A stretch of DNA of 64,000 bases from Zygaena filipendulae (Eukaryota; Arthropoda; Insecta; Lepidoptera; Zygaenidae). How positions within the stretch are numbered: the stretch's first letter is position 1; each line of letters opens with the position of its first letter. The stretch covers positions 2,557,001 through 2,621,000 of the forward strand of contig OU015652.1 of the NCBI GenBank assembly GCA_907165275.2, given 5' to 3'. The position numbers and the translations under genes were made by a program. The notes under the pieces are model-generated. The model did not search any database and was not told where the DNA came from. It was given only the letters and a program-made list of their open reading frames with translations. Shown here piece by piece: positions 50,401-62,400 of the stretch.

Positions 50401-53400
50401 TTATTTAAAAGGAGATTGATTGAGATTACTGGCAGTTATTTCCTAATCCTCTAACTTATCGTCAGTAACCGTCCTCACAGTTGTGCCCATTTGTATGAAC
50501 TAATTTGTGACATAAAGAATTTGGACAATCTCTTTAAACGGACAGTTTAAATGATTACACAATTCTGAAAAAATCCCGAGTTATATTACAGGCTGTCTTT
50601 TTTATGAATTCCTGGATTCTCCCTGAAATTATTCGGTGCGCTGAGATATATAATTATGATATGTTGACCTAGGCCCTAGGCCAAAAGCTATTCCAACATA
50701 CCAAGTTACATTGGAATCCATAATAGATACCTTTGTATCACATCATACGCGTTGAAAAGAACACAAAACAATTTCAAAAATACAAAACTGCAAGCTCATT
50801 TACCATTGCGTTCAATAACTTGAATGGCTTTAATCATTTTTGTCGCAGGTATTTATTTGCAATTTATAAGCAATAAATAATTATTTATTGCTAGTCGATC
50901 CTCCACCGTTTCACTCGCGTTAATTTCGGAGTTTCCGCAAGAATTGCGGCATGTTCCTATAAGTGAATGATTTTTCAAAATTGAGTTTATAATTGAAATA
51001 CATAGGAACATTTCAAAGGAACAAACGGCCAGGGCCCTTATTCATACTATGACCATAACACGTCACGTTAAGATAACGCGCCATAAAAATGGTTTTTCCC
51101 TCGTGCTCAAAGAAGTTTTATACATACAGAATAACAGACATACAGAATAATAATTTCTAATATTTTGGCATCTGAAACGTTTGGAATTATGTTTTTGGGA
51201 CGCGTGTTATGGGCAAGGAATGTTGTTGGTCATAGAGAATATGGGCCCAGGTTTATTCACGAGATTTGTCTGTGGTCATTTATTTAATGTAGTTTCGGCA
51301 GTTCAGTCTCAAGTCATTGCCTCTGGAAAAGAAGTGAGAATTCTACCACATACATTTTTTATTACTTATGTTCACGTAAGTTTAAATAAAGTTCAAATCA
51401 GAACTTCTATTTTCTCTATGTTAAAAAATGTTTTATTTCCTCCATTAAACAAACCGATGCGATGTATCTTTTTGTATCTTACACCGTGCCTCTTATTAGC
51501 TTGATAGCTGCATAGTTTAAAGCAAAAGCAACCGTGTCACACGCATTTTACGTATCGTTTTTTATTGTGTAACCTCGGAACAGAAATTGTTTCTTTTTTG
51601 TTCTCGAAACCGGTTTGATTATTCCAATATTCTCGAAGTGTTTTTATCATGGTTATACGTTGCTAAGTAGCAGGAATGTAGCTTATAAATGTGAATTTAA
51701 ATTTTAAAAACATTTACTACCTAGATACTGATAATAAATAGGTGTAGTGGTATACACTAGCCTGTGGTATATGTGGTATAACACTACCATTTCATCATGT
51801 TTGAAGCGATATCAAATATGATCTGGCTTATATTGATTTACATTTTGCGGTTTTGGCGGAAATCTGTTGAACTCATCGGCGACGTCACAATCTCTCAAGA
51901 CGCAACCGAAACAGCAAACGCGCAACCATTACTAAACGAGCAGAAGGCAAACACACACTTTTTAAAGGTACCCAATCTTTCCGTAGAGAGTCTTAGGTCC
52001 AATCAAAGGTAGGTACTCAAAAACCAATAATCGCCATAAACATAACCATAGTAAACATGGTCTGAGTGGAAGTTAATAAATATTATACGTATCTAATACC
52101 TATATGAAGTTCATGCATGCATATAACTCTTATCACTTGATCAGTATACATTTCGTCTGAGTATACAGCTAAATGTCCAATTGGATATTAAAAGCAATTA
52201 ATTTACCAACTTAAAACAAAAAGATAGCCTTACCTATTTAGTAAAAAAGAGAGGGGTGACGTGTTTTTTCATTGCTTATTCCGACTTAAATGGCGATTGG
52301 AGCATTTTACTCTAGTCGTGCCCAGAGAGAAAGTAATCACTACGTTTTAGTCGTGCCGTTAAGACGATTGTGAGTCTACAAATTTTCATACAAAAAGTCA
52401 TACCGTTTTTCTCCCCTTTTATGTTTTTCCATTTTTGAATTATTTCTTTCATGATTAAGCGTGCGATATGATACTCTTATTTATTGGAATTGCCATTATT
52501 ATTATTAATTGCCCCATTGGTACAGAATATATTATGTTTCATAATATTAAGTTATCTATCTGTAAGTACTTGATCATCGACTATTTCCAAAAGCCACCAT
52601 ATCAGAGTCCTAGTCTTTATAAAAATCTTCTAAGCTAGTAAATATTCCATTCAACAGGATGAAGGTACACCTTCTCCGGAAGAGAGGAGCTTGGAAATGG
52701 TGATGACGTTGCCGAAACGACAGAGCTACGGCGCTATTGGTGGTATGGAAAAAGTGACGTACACCTGGGCGGACATCAATGCGTTCGCTACCGAATCCAG
52801 GTCGAGGAGTCAGAAATTCTGGAACTATTGGAAGAATTCCTCCAACAGAATGTTCCAGCAGAGAAAGCAGCTATTGAAAAACGGTAAGATGTAGGCACAT
52901 ATATAGGTAAAGTCAGGATATATTGATGATAGGCTAGGATATCATCCGTATAAAGAAATGATAAGCGGTAATTTTACACCTTAGACATTTTTCATATTGA
53001 CATTATTAAAAAAACTACTGAATATTATTTCATTTTCTATAAAAAAACAAAATTATTATCTACGTTACAGTAGTAGTTTCGAACTCTTCATAGAATGACC
53101 GGTATTTAGGTAGTTTAGTATGTGAGAAATATTAATGTTTTCTAAACTGGTTCTTTACGGCAGCTTCTGCAGAATTCCACAAGCGGCATAATTATGGGTT
53201 TGGACCATAGACCAAAGGTTTGAGCCGTTTGGGGTCGAAATCCTACGGCCTTGGGATCCAGGCACCCGTCAATAATAATCTTATTGTAGAGAATTCCGCA
53301 AGGCATTAAGACGCCATTTGTACCTTCTTTTGCAATTCTTATATTAATATCCTTCCTAGTTCCTATTATAAATGCGAAAGTAAGTTTTTTGTTGTTTGTT

Positions 53401-56400
53401 TAACGGCTCAACAGATCATCATGAAATTTTGCATACACGTTTTCATGGGTACAGAGGACCTAGGGTAGGTACTTTTTATATTGGGATTCCCGCGGGAACT
53501 CCAAAATTAATGCGGATGAAATCGCGTGGAACAGCTAGTAAAGAATAAATAAATTAATTATAAAGTATGACTGGAACGGTTGGTCGAGGCGACGTTTTAT
53601 TTGAACAGTTGACATAGGTCAATTTGTTTTTCTGTAGTTTCTTATTTCTTGTTTTTGTTTCTCGTGTTGTTTACGATATAAAAAACTAGGTAGTACTATA
53701 AAACTTGATTTTTTTCTAGTCAATGGCGCTGCCTACCCTGGAGAGCTTTTAGCCATCATGGGCGCGTCGGGGGCGGGGAAGACAACCCTCCTCAACAGCC
53801 TCACATTCCGTACGTCGAATGGGGTTGTCTCAAGCGGCACTAGGGCTCTGAACGGCCAACCGGCAACCCCCGAAGCACTGACAGCGATGTCAGCGTACGT
53901 CCAACAACAAGATTTGTTTATGGGAACGCTCACCGTCAAAGAACATTTGATATTTCAAGTAAGAATCCTTAACTATTAATCCTTCCTATTAATCCTTAAC
54001 TAATCCTTAACTATTATCATAAATGCGAATGTGAGTTTTATTTATTTATTTACTAATTACTAGCTACTAATTACGTGGTGAACACACCACGGTTTCACCC
54101 GCGTTCATTTCAGAGATCTCACAGGAGTTCCAGAACAAAAGTACACTATATCCTTTTCTGTACTCCTGACAATGTGTACGCAAAATTTTATGATGATCAG
54201 TTGAGGTGAAAGCGTAACAAACAAAACAAATAAACTCATTTTCGCATTTATAATAATAGTAAGGATTTACAACGTACTCCGCCGTGACCGCGATAAAGGG
54301 ATTCAAGAGGAAGGTTTATGCATGGACATAGATAAGCAATAATGGGTTAACCCACACTGGAGAAATTTTGAGTAAATCGTGTTTTAAAATTATAGCGCCA
54401 TTTCCTGTCAACATTTTTTATGTTCAATATTTAGTTACATACTTAAACAATGTAATAAGGTAAACACAATTAAAAAACGTTGCCTAACTCTCAATAAATC
54501 GTTTTGAATGGGTAACTTAATTTCGTGGGTTAACATGTTATTGCTTATCTGCTTCCACATATAGTTTATCCTGGAATTCCCATGGAAACTCCGAAATTAT
54601 TCTGGTATTTGGAAAGACAAAAGGTTATACATCTCTCATAATATTATCTCGGTTATCGCGGGTGAAACCGCGCGGGATAGCTAGTATGAACTGCAGACTG
54701 TCGCAATGTCGAACGCATAATATGCGTACGACATTGCGACAGTTTGTGTTAGGAAATCTATGTCCCACTTGAACCATTTCGGGCAAGTTTGCCGTCCTTA
54801 GACATACAGTTGCAATGACGTCAAAGTTGCAATCAGTTGCAAACATAATATTATGACAACAAAGGTTGCCGTTTCCATAACAGTTGCTGCAATAAAACAT
54901 ATACTTACTAATTAATTCTATGCTTCATTAATTTGTTCACGAGGCTCAGCCAGTATCGCCAGGTGATGTCACAAATTGCTTAAATAAATGGACGTGTAAG
55001 ACCTAGAGATACTTAGGTGTGTCAGTGAAAACATGAAAAGATCCTTCAGCATTAATTGGATGCAGATAAGCAATAACATGTTAACCCACAAAATGAAGTT
55101 ATTGATTCAGCACGATTTATTGAGAGTTAGAGAACGTTTTTTAATTGTGTTTACCTTATTACATTGTTAAAATATGTAACTAAATATTGAACATAAAAAA
55201 TGTTGACACAACATGGCGTTATAATTTTAAAACTTTAATTTACTCTAAATTTCTCCAGTGTGGGTTAACACACTATTGCTTATCTATGTCCAATTATTTA
55301 CAGATATAAAAAAACAAAGTATGCAGAGATGCTTTTCTTAAACTTCTTGGTTATATCTTAAGGGTCATCAACTGACATCAAAATACTATCTGGGATTAGT
55401 GAAGTTAAAACATATAAATTGTAGGAGTCACTCTTCTTATTATTAATAAGTAATATGACCCTATTAGCGCAGTAGGTCACTAACAGGCTATCCGCTAATC
55501 AAGAGGTTCCGGGTTCGAATCCCGGTGGCGGTGGACTTTGTGTCATGATTACTCATGAGCACGGGGTTCCACTTTCCAGTTTGGGCGTGTTCATATATCT
55601 ATAATACAATATATATTATAGGTTGTGTATCTTAGAGTGGGATTAAGTGGATCTGTATGTCGGAAAGTGGATTATTATAATTAAAATATGTCAACTTTTA
55701 AACAGGCTTTAGTGAGAATGGACCGTCACATTCCATACTCACAGCGGCTGCGCCGGGTGCAAGAAGTCATTCAGGAGGTTAGTCCTATCCAAAAAAATAA
55801 TCTAATATGCATTTGAATATAGGTATTATAATAACAGTTCGAATAATTTAAGTTTATTTAAATAATTCAATTAATATCTAATAAAATATAATGATAATTA
55901 TATTTAACTGTCTATGTTAATGAACCATATAGTCATTGATTTAAATAAAAAATGAGAGTAACACTGTGGTTGCATTTTTATATTCACATACAAAATTAAT
56001 AATTAGAATACCTGCCAAGTTATTTAGAGGAATGACACTAGTGCAATCCGCTATACCAAACTCAAATCATCTCAGATATTTGATATCGATAAAGATAGGA
56101 GAATATTTAAATAGTAAATATTATTTTTTGATGATAATTCTGTAGTAAATCGGCATAATTTAAAAATGTTTGCGTAACTCAAAACTGCCGCCTCTCGCGC
56201 TTTATTTTAACTTGTTTATATCAACATTCAACGTTACAGAATTGTACGTATCGTCGAAATTAATATTTAGCCTAATTTACATATTATTACTCTGCTGACG
56301 ATGATTATTTAAATGAAATACCCATCTCATAATATAATATTTTTTAAATTTATTAAACTAAGGAACAAATCGTCATGTCAAGTGGTCATGAAAAATTGTT

Positions 56401-59400
56401 CAATCTATACTAATATTGTAAAGAGATAAAGTTTGTGAGTTTGTGACGTTGTAAAGGGTAATCTCTGGATCTACTCGACCAATTTTGAAAATTCTTTGAC
56501 CAATAGAAAGCCACGTTACTTGTGAGTGACATAGGCTATATTGTTACCCGGAATTTCCGCGGGAGCTCTGCAATTACCGCGTGTGAAACCGCGGGCATAG
56601 CGTTTAAGATCGTAGGTTGCAAGGGTGGATCCAGAGCCCCGATAAAAGGTTGTGGTCCTAGCCATCCTTAAATCGGCCAAGTGAAAGTCACAACAGACTC
56701 TCTTTCTACCAATGCATTGCTACAAAGTATCTAGTCCTGTAAAATCCTAGTCTATATTGGCTCACGAAAGTCACAAAAATAAATGCATGTTTGTTTACAC
56801 ATTCCATTATCTAAACTACCTATTGAACCGATTATCATGACACTTCACACTTTTACAGCTTGACAGCATATATCGCGTTCAAAATCACGCACAGTGTATT
56901 GGTACCTATTTATTTTAACCAATGCAACTAGGCTAGGCTAGGGTTAGATTCGGTTTAGGTTTAGGTTGTGGGCATGCTCATCATGCTTAGAATAGAAGGG
57001 TGGATCCGCGCATGATAGATTGCTAACTTGTCTAATGAAGCTGGGCCATGTAAATGTAAGGACGTTTCAGAAAAACCAATTTGTTCATTCTCCACAGCTC
57101 GCGCTCTCGAAGTGTCAGAACACACAGATCGGTATACCCGGCCGACTGAAGGGCATATCTGGGGGCGAGATGAAGAGGCTGTCGTTCGCTAGCGAAGTCC
57201 TCACCGACCCACCGCTCATGTTCTGCGACGAACCCACCTCAGGCCTGGACTCGTTCATGGCACTCAATGTTATTCAGGTTTGTTAGTTTTTACACTGAAT
57301 AATACATATCATAATTCATAATCCGAACTTACAATTGCGAATCTGGGGGCACGGTAGTGCCGCCGCCAAGACGAGCCAAGCGAAGTGAAGGGGACTAGGT
57401 ACCTACCTTTTCCCGATTCTTTTTACTAGTAGGATTACAATACAAAATATAAGTCCACAAAAAAAAAACTCGAACGAACTTCAAATTTTAGAGTTATATA
57501 TATATAATATTATGTATATTTGCGTTCATATTATGTGCACTTCCTGCTGGATGTGACCACATAATGTTTATAAAGTACATAAGCTTAACGTCTATAAGTA
57601 AAAAAAGTTGAAATATTACCGATGTACCTAATACATAAATAAAAAATTGGCACGTCGTGTTGTCGTGTCTATAAAACGAGATCTCCCAAAGATTAGGTAC
57701 CTAATAGTTGTCTGCTATAATTTGTTGTATGCCTCACCTCAAGTCTCTGAACTTTGACTCTATCACAGATAATATAATACAATTATGTATACAGAGTAGG
57801 TACTAGGAGTATCGGTATACATAGCAAGAGTGTAGGTAAATATAGGGTGGATTCAGGATTACTCATACGGTAGGGAAGCCTTATTGGGGACGCTTCAGTC
57901 TGTACCTATTGTACAGCCATAACCACTGGACCGGCGCGCGGCGCGGCGACACGTTGTGATCGCATTGGGTACTTATTTAAATGTTGAATTCACAATAAAA
58001 TTTAATTCAAACATTAAGAAAAGGCTTTTGGGAATGTTTGTAAGTAGTCAGATTTGAAATCATGGAAATCAGTAATAGGGCTCTTCTTTTAAAATAAAGG
58101 AAGACGTTCTTCATGTTTTTGAGTAATTTGATTTCTAAAATGAAAAGGCTGAAACGGCGGAGGGGAAAAACTGGTTTAAATAATAATTTTTTTTAAACAT
58201 AATCCACATTAAAATTATAATACTATTAAGAAGACGCAATTTTTTTTTTGTAAGATATATTAAGAATAATGATTTATACGATACTTTTCATCCGGAATCC
58301 CAGTACAGTTCCCGAGGGAATTACAATTGATGCGGTTGAAATCGTGGAGTGTTGACTATCTGACATAAAGTTGAGGGAGTTATATGATTCTTCTTCTTCT
58401 TCTTTAATAATGGCGTCTATAATTATAATTTGCCAATGACAATGTTTCTTAATAATAACAATCTCTTCATCTACTTCTTCAATAGGCTAGTTTCCTAAAT
58501 TTTTCTTTTTAGTCCGTTTTGTAGATTATTAAAAAATATTGGACACGTATTTTTTTTTTTTTATGTAACCAAAAAATAACGGAGATATATCAAGTCGAAA
58601 TTTCACATGACGTCACGCCTCGCTACAGTTTGTTCGCACGTTATAGCGAGCTGTGACGGCACAAGTCCCCCACCCTAAACTTTAATGCGCTTTATCTATG
58701 CATAATTCCATTATTTTAAAAAAGCAAAAAATACGTGTCTTTTATTTTTTTAGTATCTAACTGACGGACTAAATAGAATTTTGACTTTTTTACCCAGGAA
58801 ACTAGCCTATTATGGCGAATCGCCAATGACAATGTTAGATTGTTCCCCAAGTTAAAACATGGCTCTTTTGAAAGTCCTGCTCAGGGTCCAAAATAGATGC
58901 TGAAAAGTGACTGGTATAACGAAAAATGTAACACGCGTGTTTTCGATACGGCTTTCACTCGTCAACAACCGAGTTATATGATTTTAAATTGAGAGCGTGC
59001 TACGGGGAGTTTGTTGCGCAGCTTTTTCTCTTCTGCCATAGCACGATGAAGCTGTGAAGTGTGGATATTTTATGGGTGCTTACATAATAATTGTAATTTT
59101 ATTGACGTCAAAATGGGCCAACTTTGAATAAAATTATTTGACTTTGACTATTATAATTGCGATGATTAATGAGCCATTTAAATAATATTCTTTACTCTGA
59201 CAGGTCTTGAAAGGGCTAGCGCAGAAGGGCAAGACTGTTGTGTGCACGATCCACCAACCCTCGTCGGAGCTGTACGCAATGTTCGACAAGCTGCTCATCA
59301 TGGCGGACGGCAGGGTCGCCTTCCTCGGCTCCCCTGATCAAGCTACAGACTTTTTCAAAGAGTAAGTAACGTAACGATTTTATGTTATTTTTTCTTCCTT

Positions 59401-62400
59401 TTGCGGTGCGTACAGACTATTTAACCATGTTAGATAACTTGTGTTATATAACACGTCCACATTATATACCTATATTTATATATAAATTGTTATTCAACAT
59501 TGCAACATAAAACAAGACTGTACCAATAGAGTAACATTGCAATATAACAATGATATATAACCATTGTAATTTCTCGTTCTTCAGTGTTATGCTATCCACA
59601 ATGTCGTCGCTGAGAGGACGTTTCACTAGCTGCGGCAGGGACTGTTGTACTTTTTGATAACAAAAGAAAAACAAACAAAAAACTAACGTGACTAAGTTAT
59701 ATAACATACAGTGTCCAAATTATTTGAAAGTTTTGATATGTAGTCTGTTCGCACTATTGGAATTTCACAATATCATCATCACCTATAGAGGCTTTAGATA
59801 GTGCAATATGCCAGTTAGGGGGCATCCATTATTTACGTGAGGTAATTTTGGTGATTTTTAGACATCCCCCCCCGCCTCTGGTGCGATGTCGTGAGATTTT
59901 GCTCGACCACCTCCTCCCTACCCTAATCTCATGTGAGATTTTTCAAAATGCGATAGAGTAAATTTTGGTGGAGAGACATATTTTCTTATTTAATTTAACC
60001 CAGTTTTCTCGCAATTTTACACTGATCTGTGGAAAAAATTACGTGATATCTGCCCTCTCCCGCACGTGAGATTGGGCTCGACCCTTCCCTCCAGACGCAT
60101 CACGTAATTAATGGCCCCCTTACAAGTAAAATAAAAGTATTTCTGTTACCATCGTTGTACGATTTGAAATTGCAAATTATGGTGCTATTCACACCCTGTT
60201 AATAGATAACATACCTAATAGGAAATCAAAAGCACCTATATATGACATTTATCATTGATGTAGGTATACGTATAATATATTTTTATAGATTGCATAATCT
60301 TTCTCGGAGCTCTCGGTGGACCGAAGGAATCAGATTTTAATATGCACGTAAAAAACAGTCGCGGCGATAAAACACTATAAAATCCATTTTTGACCACTAA
60401 AAACGAAATTTATTAAAATGTCATTGCTTTTAACCATTTTTGCTTAAATATGTTGATGGCGACTTCTATTTCGAATCCCAAAACTGAATACTGCTCTTTG
60501 ATTGTTTTAAAGTTTAGGTACTTACTGGGTGTTACATAAACACATAAATACATAATTTTTTTTTTTTTTTACCTACGAAGAAAATCTGAAGTTATACAAG
60601 TTGCAGATCTCAGGGGTCATTTATTTAATTTTTTTTGCCCAGCCGTAACAAAAATCATCAATCGACAAGAAATAATATGTTTAATTGAAGTGTCTAGTTG
60701 TCCACTAAGCGGATTATTATTAGTCGTCTACTAAAATACATAACTTCACAAAAGAGGTTGTCAATATATTGTAAGTATATCACTGTAATATTGTAAATAC
60801 CATTAGATTATGAAATCTATCTCGCGAGATTGTAAACTGTAATAAGATTGTGAACCGTAACATACTATACTGCTTATAATTTAATACATATAACGCATTA
60901 TTTTTCGGCAGAGTATAATTATTAAGGTTTGTACTGCTGACCAAGTCGCGCGAGCCGAGCGAGCGTAGCAAGCGTGCCTCGGCAGCGGCCGGCGATGCGC
61001 CAAAGATAGTGTTACGGCCGTTACGGCTCACGATGTTTTCGAGATAGATTATAATTTAACGGTATTTACAATTTTACAGTGACATATAAAATTTATTTTT
61101 ATACAAAAAATTTATTTTATATAAAAATGTTTTTCAATCGGCTTGCAAATCTCGTGACAAAAAAGAACGTTAAGAAAGATCAATAGGTACATTTTGCGTT
61201 TAGCGGACGATTATTATTCGTCCGTTTAGTGGGACGGCTAGAGCAACAACCATTTACAATACTTATAACTATATCACTGACAATCATGATTGATTATACG
61301 TCATAATTATTTGTTTTTTATTTTTTATTTTTTATGTAGGTACCTATATTATGTAGTTGTAGCTGTATGTTTTCCTAATTTTTTTTCAATAAGGCTTGGC
61401 GCGGCGTGCCCAGCTAATTACAACCCCGCAGACCACTTCATCCAGCTGCTCGCCGGTGTCCCGGGCAGGGAGGACACCACGCGCCACACCATCGACACCG
61501 TCTGCACAGCCTTCTCCAGGTCCGAAATGGGCTGCAAGATTGCAGCTGAAGCAGAAAAAGCAATGTATCACGAGGTGAGGTTCTCTTTTTTCGTTCCCAA
61601 CAATATAATTCTTGCTTATCATCACACTACCCGGTCCCAAACTAAGTAGCGCTTGTAATATCGGTGCCTGCCTACCTACTAGACGACTGATATAATACTT
61701 AAATACATTTATGCACATAATTATTATGTATGGGGCTGGCCCCTGACATGTCATGGCCGATGCAAAATTCTGTACTAATATCAACAACCTTCGTAGAAAA
61801 ATAAATAATAATACTTGGTCGCGGGAGCAAACTTTTAAATATTAAGCCTATTTTGAAGAGTCATCGAAGTTAGTTATCAGTTCAGTGTTATAGAATTTCG
61901 AATCGATAGCCTAACATCCTGGGGTGGGCACTACGCCTATGGATAAAATTACCCTGTGTCCTTTTTATAACCCTGACTAACCCCCTGACCCCTAACTGCA
62001 AAATTTCATGACGATCGGTTGAGTAATTATGGTGTGAAAGCATTACAAACAAATGAAAAACAATCTCATATTCGCATTTATAATGGTAACGATTGGTTAG
62101 AATGGATTATTTACATTTTAACCTTATACACTGTCCGTATATTGCCATTAATTTACTTACAATTAGTTAATATAATTTCTTCTTTTCTGGCAATAAACTC
62201 TTTTTACTATTATTATTATTATAGCGCAAAATTGCCGCGGGCTGGGCCGACGCAGCGTGGTCAGAGCCAGCGGCGGCGCGCTCCAAGAGATCACCGTACA
62301 AAGTCTCGTGGTGCGCACAGTTCAGAGCCGTGCTGTGGAGGTCGTGGTTGTCTGTCACTAAAGAACCAATGCTCATCAAAGTCAGATTCTTGCAAACTAT

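Larger units (their letters stand above)
44564..52657. other. white intron 1: repeats, no secure gene
   Basis: 8.1 kb. The first 2 kb are dense in GTAGGTACCTAC-type words. Then Helitron-like copies, MITEs, one coding remnant (47996-48150), and candidate alternative first exons near 50.2 and 51.8 kb, listed separately. No further exon seen. Confidence 0.6.
57278..59203. other. white intron 5: AT-rich with nested repeats
   Basis: No exon. Holds a degraded Helitron-like piece near 58290-58350 and the split repeat at 58375-58970. Confidence 0.6.

Noticed and set aside
51181..51504. 107-codon plus-strand frame
   Set aside because: Its first part is the end of the GGGCCC MITE; the rest is AT-rich without family resemblance.
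55457..55535. tRNA gene
   Set aside because: A and B boxes are present but the acceptor arms do not pair and the sequence continues into a SINE body repeated elsewhere in the window.
60776..61086. Transib assignment for the CACTGTAA element
   Set aside because: The expected 5-bp duplication is not there (TATAT against ACATA).
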